DNA from: Pelagovum sp. HNIBRBA483
GTDB lineage: Bacteria; Pseudomonadota; Alphaproteobacteria; Rhodobacterales; Rhodobacteraceae
DNA: 64,000 nucleotides
Assembly (NCBI RefSeq): GCF_040931995.1
Contig: NZ_CP162412.1
Coordinates: 2,767,001 to 2,831,000, forward strand
Direction of reading: 5' to 3'
The notes under the pieces are model-generated. The model searched no databases and had not been told where the DNA came from. It was given only the letters and a program-made list of their open reading frames with translations. The stretch's first letter is position 1; each line of letters opens with the position of its first letter. The position numbers were made by a program, and so were the translations under genes. Shown one piece after another: positions 20,834 to 29,564 of the stretch.

Positions 20834-21905
20834 GAAACGCCCCCAGCCCTCACAGGTATGGACCTACACCACCCCGCTTCTGGCGGTCGCGATCACCATG
20901 GTTATGGGCGGCATCCTGTTCGCCGCACTGGGCAAAGACCCCCTGATCGCCATCCGCACCATCTTCTGGGATCCGATGTTCGGCCAGTTCGCCAGCTACT
21001 CGCTGCCGCAACTTCTGGTCAAAGCCGGCCCGCTGATGCTCATCGCCATTGGCCTGTCCTTCGGCTTCCGCGCGGGCGTGTGGAATATCGGCGCTGAAGG
21101 CCAGTATATCATCGGCGCGATATGCGGCGCGGCGGTGGGGCTTGCCTTCTACCCGATGGAGGCCCGCTGGCTGATCTTCCCCCTGATGATTATCGCAGGC
21201 TTTGCAGGGGGCATGCTCTGGGCGCTGATCCCCGGCTTCCTGCGGGTGCGCTTTGGCACCAACGAAATCCTTGTTTCCCTGATGCTCGTCTATGTGGCAG
21301 AGCAGCTTCTGGCCTCGATGTCGCTCGGCCTCCTCCGCAATCCAGAGGGCATGGGCTTCCCCGGCAGCCGCAACCTGGGCCAGATCACGTCGAGCCAAAA
21401 CCTCGAACTCATCTCCGGCACTGGCATGCACTGGGGCGTTGTCTTTGCCTTCATCGCGGTGATCTTCGCCTATATCGCGCTCTCGCGGCATATGTTCGGC
21501 TTCAATGTCCGCCTTGCAGGGCAAAGCCCCAAGGCCGCAGCCTTCTCCGGCGTGAACCCCAAGCGCCTCGTGCTGATCTGCATGGGCCTTTCGGGTGCGC
21601 TGGCAGGTGCTGCGGGCCTGTTCGAGGTCGCTGGCCCCTCGGGCCAAGTCTCGATTGATTTCAACGTGGGCTACGGCTTCACAGCGATCATCGTGGCCTT
21701 CCTCGGAAGGCTGCATCCGGTGGGTATCCTCTTGGCGGCACTCCTGATGGCGCTGACCTATATCGGCGGCGAAATCGCCCAGCTGACCCTCGGCCTGCCC
21801 GGCGCAGCGATCCAGCTGTTTCAGGGGATGCTTCTGTTCTTCCTCCTCGCCGTGGATGTGCTGACCAACTACCGCATCGTTCTTGCCAAGTCGGAGGCCG
21901 CGTAA
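20820..21905 (+). CDS. Nucleoside/purine ABC transporter permease 1
   Basis: An integral membrane permease of 361 residues with about ten hydrophobic segments. The start is set at MLRLEKRPQPSQ since GGAGGT lies six bases upstream; it overlaps the ATPase stop by 14 bases. The family block RAGVWNIGAEGQYIIGAICGA (about 85, cited in part) and RFGTNEILVSLMLVYVA are typical of the BPD-type permeases of nucleoside importers (YufP/NupB like). It pairs with the next gene. Confidence 0.9.
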   Translation: MLRLEKRPQPSQVWTYTTPLLAVAITMVMGGILFAALGKDPLIAIRTIFWDPMFGQFASYSLPQLLVKAGPLMLIAIGLSFGFRAGVWNIGAEGQYIIGAICGAAVGLAFYPMEARWLIFPLMIIAGFAGGMLWALIPGFLRVRFGTNEILVSLMLVYVAEQLLASMSLGLLRNPEGMGFPGSRNLGQITSSQNLELISGTGMHWGVVFAFIAVIFAYIALSRHMFGFNVRLAGQSPKAAAFSGVNPKRLVLICMGLSGALAGAAGLFEVAGPSGQVSIDFNVGYGFTAIIVAFLGRLHPVGILLAALLMALTYIGGEIAQLTLGLPGAAIQLFQGMLLFFLLAVDVLTNYRIVLAKSEAA

Positions 21906-22819
21906 TGGATTTCTCTTCAATCAACCCGATCCTGCTGCTGGCCTCGCTGATGGTCGCCTCCACCCCGATCCTGCTCGCCGCGATTGGCGAACTGGTGGTC
22001 GAACGCGCAGGCGTGCTGAACCTCGGCGTCGAAGGCATGATGATCACCGGCGCGGTCTGCGGCTTTGTCGTTGCCTACCACTCCGGCTCGCCTTGGCTCG
22101 GCTTCATCTGCGCGGCGCTTGGCGGCGCGGCGCTGTCCATGCTCTTCGCTTTCCTGACCCAGTTCCTCCTGTCCAATCAGGTTGCCACCGGCCTCGCGCT
22201 GACGCTTTTCGGCCTCGGCCTCTCAGCGCTCATCGGGCAAGGCTACAACGGGATCAAAGCCCCCAACTTCCCCGACTGGCATATCCCCCTTCTGGGCGAC
22301 ATTCCCGTCATTGGCCCAATTGTTTTCCAGCATGACCCGATGGTCTATGTTGGGCTGCTGATCGTGGGCGCTGTCTGGGCGTTTCTCAAGTATTCGCGGG
22401 CTGGCCTGATTCTGCGCGCCGTGGGTGAAAACCACGACGCGGCGCACGCATTGGGCTACAACGTCATCTTTATCCGCTTCCTTGCCATAGGCTTCGGCGG
22501 CGCCTGCGCAGGGCTTGGCGGCGCCTACATCAGCCTCGTCCGCGTGCCACAATGGACCGAGGGCATGACCGCCGGCGCTGGCTGGATTGCCCTTGCTATC
22601 GTGGTATTTGCAAGCTGGAAGCCGAGCCGTCTTTTGCTCGGTGCCTATCTATTCGGCGGAGTGACCGTCTTGCAGCTGAACCTTCAGGCAGCAGGGCTTG
22701 CGATCCCCGTCGAATATCTTTCCATGTCGCCATACCTTGCGACGATCATTGTTCTTGTCATTATGTCAGCCGGACGTGCGCCGGGATCGCTTGGCAAGAT
22801 CTTCCATGCCTCGCGTTGA
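21905..22819 (+). CDS. Nucleoside/purine ABC transporter permease 2
   Basis: The second permease, 304 residues with about eight membrane segments. The block ERAGVLNLGVEGMMITGAVC (about 37-56) is the family mark, followed by GLALTLFGLGLSALIGQGYNG. The TAATG junction joins its start to the previous stop. It is of the YufQ/NupC-type and acts with permease 1 as a heterodimer. Confidence 0.9.
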   Translation: MDFSSINPILLLASLMVASTPILLAAIGELVVERAGVLNLGVEGMMITGAVCGFVVAYHSGSPWLGFICAALGGAALSMLFAFLTQFLLSNQVATGLALTLFGLGLSALIGQGYNGIKAPNFPDWHIPLLGDIPVIGPIVFQHDPMVYVGLLIVGAVWAFLKYSRAGLILRAVGENHDAAHALGYNVIFIRFLAIGFGGACAGLGGAYISLVRVPQWTEGMTAGAGWIALAIVVFASWKPSRLLLGAYLFGGVTVLQLNLQAAGLAIPVEYLSMSPYLATIIVLVIMSAGRAPGSLGKIFHASR

Positions 22820-22852
22820 GGCGACCCAAGACCACCAACAGGGAGTAACAGT

Positions 22853-23929
22853 ATGAACCTTAAATCAATCCTGACCGGCGCCACGGTTGCGCTTGGCATG
22901 TCGACGGCTGCCATCGCCGACAGCCATGTGACCAAAGTGGGCTTTGTCTACGTCGGCCCCGTCGGCGACGGCGGCTGGACCTACGAACATAACGAAGGCC
23001 GCCTCGCCGTCGAAGAGCACTTCGGCGATGCCGTCGAAACCGTTTTCGTCGAAAGCGTCCCCGAAGGCCCCGACGCAGAGCGCGTGATGACCCAGATGGC
23101 GCTCGGCGGCGCTGACCTGATCTTCACCACGTCCTTTGGCTACATGGACCCGACAATCAACGTCGCTGCCAAGTTCCCCGATGTGAAGTTCGAACACGCC
23201 ACCGGCTACAAGCGCGCCGATAACGTGTCCACCTACTCGGCCCGCTTCTACGAAGGCCGCGCCGTTCAAGGTCACATCGCTGGTCAGCTGACCGAGAGCA
23301 ACATCGTTGGCTACATCGGCTCTTTCCCGATTCCGGAAGTGATCCGCGGTATCAACTCCGCGTATCTCCACGCCAAGGAAGTAAACCCCGACGTTGAGTT
23401 CAAGATCGTCTGGGCCTTCACATGGTTCGATCCGGCGAAAGAAGCCGAGGCCGCCTCCGTGCTCATCGAGCAGGGCGCTGACGTGATCCTCCAGCATACC
23501 GACTCCACCGCGCCTCAGGCGGCGGCACAGGCTGCTGGCAACGTCTATACCTTTGGTCAGGCCTCCGACATGGGCGAATACGCCCCGATGCCGCGCGTGT
23601 CCTCGATCATCGATAACTGGGCACCCTACTACATCGCCCGCACCCAAGCTGTCATCGACGGCACATGGGAAAGCACCGATACTTGGGATGGCATCGGCCC
23701 GGGCATGGTCGGCATCGGCGAGATTTCCTCCGCTGTTCCGGCAGACGTGAAAGCCTCCGCCGAAGCGCTGCGCGACAGTCTGGCCTCCGGCGAATACCAC
23801 GCCTTCACCGGCCCGATTAACAAGCAGGACGGCAGCGCATGGCTCGCAGAGGGCGAAACCGCAGATGACGGCACCCTTCTGGGCATGAACTTCTATGTCG
23901 AAGGCATCTCCGGCGACATTCCGCAATAA
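22853..23929 (+). CDS. Bmp-family substrate-binding lipoprotein-like/periplasmic protein of purine ABC transporter
   Basis: Periplasmic substrate-binding protein of 358 residues, the last gene of the operon. The signal peptide covers about 1-22 (LTGATVALGMSTAAIADS) without a lipobox. The Bmp signature is VTKVGFVYVGPVGDGGWTYE (about 25-44), followed by GGADLIFTTSFGYMDP and the NSAYLHAKEVNPDVEF block. Known members bind purine nucleosides or bases; the adjacent xanthine dehydrogenase supports a purine ligand. GGGAG lies before the ATG, and a hairpin terminator follows 25 bp after the stop. Confidence 0.92.
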   Translation: MNLKSILTGATVALGMSTAAIADSHVTKVGFVYVGPVGDGGWTYEHNEGRLAVEEHFGDAVETVFVESVPEGPDAERVMTQMALGGADLIFTTSFGYMDPTINVAAKFPDVKFEHATGYKRADNVSTYSARFYEGRAVQGHIAGQLTESNIVGYIGSFPIPEVIRGINSAYLHAKEVNPDVEFKIVWAFTWFDPAKEAEAASVLIEQGADVILQHTDSTAPQAAAQAAGNVYTFGQASDMGEYAPMPRVSSIIDNWAPYYIARTQAVIDGTWESTDTWDGIGPGMVGIGEISSAVPADVKASAEALRDSLASGEYHAFTGPINKQDGSAWLAEGETADDGTLLGMNFYVEGISGDIPQ

Positions 23930-23954
23930 GCGGACCCGTCACCTAACAACAAAG

Positions 23955-23981
23955 CACCCGGGCCTCGGCTCGGGTGTTTTT
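23955..23981 (+). terminator. Rho-independent terminator of the xdh-ABC operon
   Basis: Stem CACCCGGGC (23955-23963) pairs with GCTCGGGTG (23968-23976), including one G-U pair, around a four-base loop, and is followed by a T run. It sits just after the binding-protein stop and just before the convergent barrel gene. Confidence 0.85.
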
Positions 23982-23985
23982 GTTT

Positions 23986-25089
23986 CTACCAGCGGAACGG
24001 CTCGAACGAGACACCGATCACCGGCGCGCGTTCGTCGAAATAGTCGATGCTGCTGTCATTGCGCCGGTAGCCCACCTGCACTGAAAGCGCATCGGTCAGC
24101 GCATAGCTCGCTTGCAGCGACCAACCGCGATCCTCCCGCGCAATGCCGAAAATCTGGCTGCCATAGGCCCGCTGCACGCCCGCCGAAAGCGTCAAAGCGC
24201 GGTCATTCAGCTTGGTGCTATAGCTTGCTTGGAAGCCAAAGCGCTGGACATGCTGGCCGCTCACCGGCAGCCCAAACGTGGCATTCAACCCGATCTCATC
24301 ACCCGCGCGTGTTTTCTGCCGCGCCGCAAAGCCCAGCGATGTCACCGCCGTATCGCCGCTAAACACGCGCTCGATCTGCGCCCCCAGCCCCGTGTAGCGG
24401 CGCGGGGCCGTCTGGAAATAGCGCGTGAATCCCGCCGTCAGGCTCCGCTGGCGGCTCTCGCTCAATTCATAGCGCGTCACCGAACGCGCCCCACAGAAAT
24501 TAGCAAAGGTGTTGTCGCCCATGTAATTCTGATAGCAAAGCTGCTGGCTTTGCCCGATCACCTCAGCCCCATGCTGCGGCGCACGCGAGGCATTGAACCC
24601 CAGCGCGCCGGTAATCGTGTCGCCGCCACCCAGCCGGTAAAGCCCGCTCGCCTGAAGGCCCGCACCCACCAGTACGCCCGCCTTCCGCAAAAGGTCGGGA
24701 TCGGTTTCAAAGGTGATTGCTCCAAGGGTCAGCTCATCGGAATTGTTTCCACCATTCACATTCCGCGAATAGGAAAAGATCGGCGTCACCGTCAGATCGG
24801 TGTCAAACCGCGGCAACGCACCGGGGAAACCTAATCCCTCCTCGAAACCGGCCTTCTTAAGCCGCCCGTCGGTCGTCAAAATCCCGCGCGGATCGGTCAG
24901 GCGCTCGGCGTTGATCTCATTGATCAAACAGTAATTCGCCAGCCGCGTATCCCCCGAGGCCGAGAGGCATAAATCACCCGAGTCGATACGCCCACCCGCC
25001 TCCTGCGCAAACACGGCGCCGGCCCCGCTTAGGCTTGAAAGCACAATCACAGGCGCAAAGATGCGACGGATCAGTTTTCCATAATTCAT
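23986..25089 (-). CDS. Outer-membrane beta-barrel protein, unknown, companion of a TbpB-like lipoprotein
   Basis: A 367-residue exported protein. The signal peptide is about 1-29 (cleavage likely after VFA). The mature part shows repeated alternating strands and aromatic girdles and ends FEPFRW, a BamA-type C-terminal signal. Cysteine pairs (CLSASGDTRLANYC and QLCYQNYMGDNTFANFC) may form disulfides in extracellular loops. It has no TPR region such as Slam proteins carry, so a Slam assignment is not supported. It lies 66 bp downstream of the lipoprotein gene, beyond a strong hairpin, which suggests a linked but unequally expressed pair. Confidence 0.6.
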   Translation of the reverse strand: MNYGKLIRRIFAPVIVLSSLSGAGAVFAQEAGGRIDSGDLCLSASGDTRLANYCLINEINAERLTDPRGILTTDGRLKKAGFEEGLGFPGALPRFDTDLTVTPIFSYSRNVNGGNNSDELTLGAITFETDPDLLRKAGVLVGAGLQASGLYRLGGGDTITGALGFNASRAPQHGAEVIGQSQQLCYQNYMGDNTFANFCGARSVTRYELSESRQRSLTAGFTRYFQTAPRRYTGLGAQIERVFSGDTAVTSLGFAARQKTRAGDEIGLNATFGLPVSGQHVQRFGFQASYSTKLNDRALTLSAGVQRAYGSQIFGIAREDRGWSLQASYALTDALSVQVGYRRNDSSIDYFDERAPVIGVSFEPFRW

Positions 25090-25118
25090 TGCAAAAAATC
25101 ATCTTCTGAAAAAGCAAA

Positions 25119-25141
25119 CGGCGGCCGGAGTCCGGCCGCCG
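25119..25141 (-). terminator. Strong GC-rich hairpin between lipoprotein and barrel genes
   Basis: GGCGGCCGGA (25120-25129) and TCCGGCCGCC (25131-25140) form a near-perfect stem. Read on the minus strand it is followed by GTTTGCTTTTTC, so it can act as an intrinsic terminator or attenuator after the lipoprotein gene. Confidence 0.7.
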
Positions 25142-25155
25142 CGATAGCAATCGGT

Positions 25156-26142
25156 CTACTCGGACCCGACAAACCCACCGACGAGCGACGGGCTATCGCC
25201 AATCGTATCGTAGTAGATACCGCTGACTTCGCCGTCATCGTAATAGTATCCACCTCCGCCGGAGAACTGGCCGTTCACAGCAGCCGGGGCGGTCCGATCC
25301 CCGTTATAGATCGTAAGGTCACCCGAAAGCTCCCCCGTGCCCGGATTGATGCTCAGTCCGCTGCCGCCGAGGGAGACGATACCAGCGTCAATCGAAATTG
25401 TAGCAGTGCGCGACGCGAAATCTGCGTTCAGGGTGAACGTCCCAAAGTAAGGCGTCTCTCCCTCATCACGCAAAATGGTCACAGTCGAGCCAGAGTACCT
25501 GGCGGCACCACTCGGGAGCGTGGAGCTCGTGCCTTCCGAAGCAGTCGCCCAGATGTCAACGACCTCGTCGGTAGAGTCATCAATGATCAGCGCCATCCAC
25601 TGCGGATCAGAGGTATAATTCTCCTCCCAGTAATAGTAGCTGACCCGCTCGCCATCACGGGTGCCAGTGTTATAATACCATGTTCCACCTGCGATAGAAC
25701 CAATAGCAGTAGGTGTCCCCGACGATGTCATCGTGCTCGCTCCGCCGCTCGGATCATCTGCCCAATTCGACTGATCGCTCAAGAAATACACGCCGCTACC
25801 ATCTGCAAACCTGACTTCGAGATCAGGCCCGCTCGATCCGCCAAAGAAGTCCGACGCATCGTCGAAATCGAGGTCGGCATCATCGTCAGAATCATTCTCC
25901 CAATAATCGTCGTCGTAACCATAAACACCCGCGCTGCCCGAGCTGCCGGACCCGCCAGAGCTGCCCGTCACCGAGCCACTGCCAACGCCCACGGTGGTCC
26001 CGTCGAAAGTCAGTGCGGTATCTGTATTAAACGTCGACCCACTCGCATCCACATTCACATTACACGCGCTCAAAAGCGCCGCCGTGCCGGCAGCCAACAG
26101 CAATCGCCCGCCGTTCTTTGTCTCTAATTGATAGATCATCAT
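25156..26142 (-). CDS. Surface lipoprotein with TbpB-like beta-barrel domain
   Basis: A 328-residue lipoprotein. The start MMIYQLETKNG is chosen because it puts the lipobox LLSAC (about 27-31) at the end of a signal peptide; the open frame runs much further upstream without a better start. A low-complexity Gly/Ser and Asp/Tyr-rich linker (about 52-100) precedes a C-terminal domain. That domain has the pattern VNGQF, then a Gly/Tyr stretch, then GIYYD and VGGFVGS, as in the C-terminal barrel of transferrin-binding-protein B-like and related surface lipoproteins. Such proteins occur in Rhodobacterales as transferrin-binding protein-like solute binding protein; the ligand is unknown. Confidence 0.68.
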   Translation of the reverse strand: MMIYQLETKNGGRLLLAAGTAALLSACNVNVDASGSTFNTDTALTFDGTTVGVGSGSVTGSSGGSGSSGSAGVYGYDDDYWENDSDDDADLDFDDASDFFGGSSGPDLEVRFADGSGVYFLSDQSNWADDPSGGASTMTSSGTPTAIGSIAGGTWYYNTGTRDGERVSYYYWEENYTSDPQWMALIIDDSTDEVVDIWATASEGTSSTLPSGAARYSGSTVTILRDEGETPYFGTFTLNADFASRTATISIDAGIVSLGGSGLSINPGTGELSGDLTIYNGDRTAPAAVNGQFSGGGGYYYDDGEVSGIYYDTIGDSPSLVGGFVGSE

Positions 26143-26430
26143 CGTCTGTCCCGTTCCAACCTGTTTTCGCAACGCGAGGACTTTCTCGCGCAATCGTTTA
26201 AAGGTTAGTTCGGCACTGCGGCCCCGACACCCGCCCGAACAGGCAGGTCGGCCTCTCAAAAGAGTATCAATATGATACAAATTGGGACTCCTAGTCGGGC
26301 CATGACAATTTTGATGCCCAATCACGCTCGGAAACTCGTCAGAGTCTCCATTTGAGCGAAGCCTCGCCGTTCCTAACGTTTGCGTGAGGCAGCTATTGAT
26401 CCAAACCCACCGCTCTCCTACATTTGACCC

Positions 26431-26715
26431 ATGAAAAAGTATCTCAAACTCGCGCAAGTCCGCGCGCTATTGGCGGATATGGAAGGCGAACTTGGCCTTT
26501 CTGAACTCTCCGCCGTGGAGCGCGATGTCCTCTATGCTTTCACCGAGGCGGCAGAACGCCAATCAACGATCGCGACCAGAGATGTCATGTCCCACCCGCT
26601 GGTGACACCGATCTCCCGCCCGACCGTTTTTCGCGCGATTGACCGCCTCAAGGCCCGCGGCTTGCTCCAGCATGTCGAAGGCCGCGAGCGTGGCCTCTAC
26701 ACACTCACGGGCTGA
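26431..26715 (+). CDS. Small winged-helix transcriptional regulator
   Basis: A 94-residue protein with a winged helix: LSELSAVERDVLYAFTEAAE (about 23-42), then the recognition helix SRPTVFRAIDRLKARGLLQH (about 66-85) and wing GRERGLYTLT. The layout is MarR-like but shorter. It lies four bases ahead of a GTG-started membrane protein, so the two are probably cotranscribed. The target is unknown. Confidence 0.7.
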   Translation: MKKYLKLAQVRALLADMEGELGLSELSAVERDVLYAFTEAAERQSTIATRDVMSHPLVTPISRPTVFRAIDRLKARGLLQHVEGRERGLYTLTG

Positions 26716-26718
26716 CCG

Positions 26719-27306
26719 GTGCGCGCGCTGGCCATCGAAACCTTCACCGGCTCGGTGGCCTACATTCTGGCCTTCACCCTCGTGGTATTGCTGATTGGCC
26801 CGATGCAAAGCGCGCTCATCACAATTCCGGGGACACCAAACGCGCCGGACCCGAGCCTCCTGTTCCTCCCCCATGGTGTGCGAATCCTCGCCGCATGGCT
26901 GTTCAAGTGGCGTGCCGTTGTCATTTTGCTGCCCGGTGCAGCGATCATGCACTTCGCCTTCCTCGGCAGCGCGGGCTTCTCCGGCTACGCGCTCATGCCG
27001 CTCTTTGTCGGCGTGTTCGTCGCGCCCTTCACCTTCGAACTCTTCAAACGCCTCGGCTGGAACCTATATGCCGGCACGGGCGCACCCCGCTGGCGCGGCG
27101 TGATGCTCGTGGGATTCTGCGCATCAATCCTGAACTCACTTCTCACCAACTATGCCTATGCGGCGAGCCCGTCGTCCTATTTCGGCTACCTGATCGGCGA
27201 TTTCTTCGGCCTGTTCTTTGCCTTCCTGATCCTGCTCGCCGTGTTCCGCGCCTATGAGCGCCGCACGAACGTCGACCCAACAGGCGGCGCACCGAAAGAA
27301 CAGTGA
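26719..27306 (+). CDS. Integral membrane protein, unknown
   Basis: A 195-residue protein from a GTG start, with about five membrane segments: roughly 10-30, 55-80, 83-106, 129-150 and 155-180. The hydrophobic layout resembles MASE1-type sensor domains but without any output domain. Gene order places it with the winged-helix regulator upstream. No function is proposed. Confidence 0.6.
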   Translation: MRALAIETFTGSVAYILAFTLVVLLIGPMQSALITIPGTPNAPDPSLLFLPHGVRILAAWLFKWRAVVILLPGAAIMHFAFLGSAGFSGYALMPLFVGVFVAPFTFELFKRLGWNLYAGTGAPRWRGVMLVGFCASILNSLLTNYAYAASPSSYFGYLIGDFFGLFFAFLILLAVFRAYERRTNVDPTGGAPKEQ

Positions 27307-27428
27307 CCGCCTGACATACCCGGTGCGCGCGCTTTAAGCAGATCAGATTTATACAAACGTATAAGTTCAAGAAGCGGGTGTAAGAACACCGCACGGGGCT
27401 ACCAAATCGCCACCTCACCCGCTGTAGA

Positions 27429-28478
27429 CTAGGCGGAATTACGAATACAAAGCTGCGCGGGAAAGAGCTTCTCTACCGGCTTGCGCCCCTTATCCAAGTC
27501 GGCGCGCGCCTGACTGGATATGCTATCAACCGCCGCACGCCCGATGCGGGAAACGTCCTGCGAAACGGTCGTCATCGCCGGCCACATGTACTGGCTCAGC
27601 GGATGATCGTCATGGCCGGCAATCCGCAAGCGCGGCCCGTCCACATCCGGCGCACCAATCAGGCCTGCCTCGTTGGCAGCCCTGAGCGCGCCCATGGCAA
27701 GGCGGTCATTGGCGCACAAAATCGTCGCATCCACTTCCAAGCCACCTGCGATCAGCTCCCGCATGACCTCATAACCATGGGATTCGAAGTCCCAGATCGA
27801 CGCGCTTGACGTACCCCTGATCACTTGCGGCTCAAGCCCAACTTCGATCATCCGCGCTATGTATGCTTGCTCGCGTTCATCGGAGTTACTGTTCACCGAT
27901 GGCATGCTCAAGAACTTTGGAGGCGTCCCCGAACGGCGCAAGTAATCCACCATAAGCTTCATACTTTGCGCATTATCCGTCCCGACAAAGGAAAACTCCT
28001 TCTCCAGCCCCGGACACCGCGCATCGACGAACACCATCGGCAAATCCTCCGACAGCCGCTTGAATGCAGGTGTATTCTGCACAGCCCCTATCGGTGCGAC
28101 GATCACGCCTTCCGCGTTCATCGAGCGCAGGTTTTTGACAGCCTGCACCTCCTTCTCCGGATCACCGTGTGAGTTCTGGATCAATACCGAAAAATCCAGC
28201 TCCTCCGCACGTCGCTCAATCTCGCGCAGCAATGTCATGTAGAACAGGTCGTTCAAATGCGGCAACACAACACCGAACCAGCCTGTCCGCTTGCGGTTCA
28301 TATTCCGTGCGAGGAAATTCGGCACATAATCGACCGTCGTGAGCAAATGCGCGATTTTCTCTGAGGTCGACTTTCGGACCAAGGAAGGGTCTTGGAAATA
28401 CCGCGACAGGGTTGCCCGCGACACGCCGATCTCGGCAGACAACTGCTCCATCGTGTTGATACGTTTTTTGCCGCTCAC
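27429..28478 (-). CDS. LacI-family transcriptional repressor
   Basis: A 349-residue sugar-responsive repressor. The GTG at 28476-28478 is preferred, giving an HTH start VSGKKRINTMEQLSAEIGVS; a TTG 60 bases further upstream is an alternative. The helix-turn-helix has SRATLSRYFQDPSLVRKSTS (about 24-43) and the hinge VPNFLARNMNR. The ligand domain has IVAPIGAVQ, FVGTDNAQSM and CANDRLAMGALRAA. It is divergent from the PfkB kinase gene and most likely controls that operon. Confidence 0.85.
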   Translation of the reverse strand: MSGKKRINTMEQLSAEIGVSRATLSRYFQDPSLVRKSTSEKIAHLLTTVDYVPNFLARNMNRKRTGWFGVVLPHLNDLFYMTLLREIERRAEELDFSVLIQNSHGDPEKEVQAVKNLRSMNAEGVIVAPIGAVQNTPAFKRLSEDLPMVFVDARCPGLEKEFSFVGTDNAQSMKLMVDYLRRSGTPPKFLSMPSVNSNSDEREQAYIARMIEVGLEPQVIRGTSSASIWDFESHGYEVMRELIAGGLEVDATILCANDRLAMGALRAANEAGLIGAPDVDGPRLRIAGHDDHPLSQYMWPAMTTVSQDVSRIGRAAVDSISSQARADLDKGRKPVEKLFPAQLCIRNSA

Positions 28479-28540
28479 CGCTTGGCCTTTTTCGTCGTGC
28501 TTTCCCAGGATCGTCAGAGTCGATCTAACATCGTGCAACA

Positions 28541-28575
28541 GGTGATGTCACCCGTTTCCGATACAGGTTCGGAAA
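28541..28575. promoter_or_regulatory. Two inverted repeats between LacI regulator and kinase operon (candidate operators)
   Basis: GGTGATGTCACC (28541-28552) is a perfect-arm palindrome around TG. It is followed by TTTCCGA (28555-28561) and TCGGAAA (28569-28575), a second inverted repeat with a 7-base spacer. Both lie between the divergent genes, where a LacI operator is expected. A TTGACG hexamer follows at 28580-28585. Confidence 0.45.
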
Positions 28576-28643
28576 AACATTGACGCGTGTATAAGTTTTT
28601 CACTAACACTGTGCGGACCTTATCCAACCAAACAGGCGGCGAC

Positions 28644-29564
28644 ATGATCTACACAGCCGGTGAGATGCTGGCAGAGTTCGTCTCTCACGAGATCGGCTGC
28701 ACCCTCCAGAAGACGACAACCTTCTCAGGGCCTTACCCAAGTGGCGCACCTGCGATCTTCATCGATCAGGTCGCGCGCGTGGGCGGGGCAGCAGCGGTGA
28801 TCGGCGCCGTCGGCGATGACCCGTTTGGCGAGATGTTGCGGCACCGGCTGGCGACGGACGGGGTGGACATCTCCCACTTGCACACCAGCAAGACCCTGAC
28901 CACGGGAACCGCGTTCGTGTCCTATTTCGAAGACGGTTCCCGCACTTTCGTCTTTCACATGGACGGCACAGCGGCAGATGATTTCGCCGCAATCCCGACG
29001 CTGCCGCAGGGATCGACCTTGCATATCTCCGGCGCGTCACTCGGCAACCCGAATATCCGCGCGATGATCGAAGGCATGCTCGCGCAAATGGAAGGCCGTG
29101 GCACCGTCAGCTACGACCCCAACATCCGGCCCGAACTCATGCGCGATCCTTCCGTTCGCCAGGTGATTGATCAGATCATCACCCGTTGTGACATCTTCCT
29201 GCCCAGCGACTCCGATATTGCAGCCCTCTACCCGGGCCAAACAGCGGAAACCGTCATTCTCGACCTGCTCGAAGCAGGCAAGAAAATCGTCGTGGTAAAA
29301 CAGGGCGCAAACGGCGTCCTCGGGTCGGATGGAACCGCCATGATCCGCCTCCCCGCACTCGCGGTCCACGAGGTCGACCCAACCGGCGCGGGCGATTGCT
29401 TCTGCGGCACGCTGATCGGTCTGCTGGACCAAGGCCGCCCCTTCAAGGAGGCGCTGGCGGCAGCAAATATCGCAGGCGCACTTCACGTCACGCGGCGCGG
29501 CCCGATGGAATGGAACCCGACCCTCTCCGACATTAACGAACATCTAGAGATCGCACCGGCATGA
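28644..29564 (+). CDS. PfkB-family sugar kinase
   Basis: An ATP-dependent carbohydrate kinase of 306 residues, ribokinase fold. The ATG at 28644 has AGGCGG upstream; a longer frame starting at 28587 lacks similarity. The sugar-binding N-terminus includes GGAAAVIGAVGDDPFGEMLR (about 47-66), and the catalytic site DPTGAGDCFCGTLIG (about 251-265) carries the GAGD anion hole and base. ATGA overlap with the next gene. Given the GatZ-family partner, a ketohexose such as tagatose is a reasonable substrate guess; not shown by sequence. Confidence 0.88.
   Translation: MIYTAGEMLAEFVSHEIGCTLQKTTTFSGPYPSGAPAIFIDQVARVGGAAAVIGAVGDDPFGEMLRHRLATDGVDISHLHTSKTLTTGTAFVSYFEDGSRTFVFHMDGTAADDFAAIPTLPQGSTLHISGASLGNPNIRAMIEGMLAQMEGRGTVSYDPNIRPELMRDPSVRQVIDQIITRCDIFLPSDSDIAALYPGQTAETVILDLLEAGKKIVVVKQGANGVLGSDGTAMIRLPALAVHEVDPTGAGDCFCGTLIGLLDQGRPFKEALAAANIAGALHVTRRGPMEWNPTLSDINEHLEIAPA

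Noticed and set aside
20850-21920. Minus-strand 356-codon frame opposite the permease
   Set aside because: Shadow of the permease gene; His/Gln-rich without family marks.
22865-23926. Minus-strand 353-codon frame opposite the Bmp gene
   Set aside because: Shadow of a clearly recognised binding protein.
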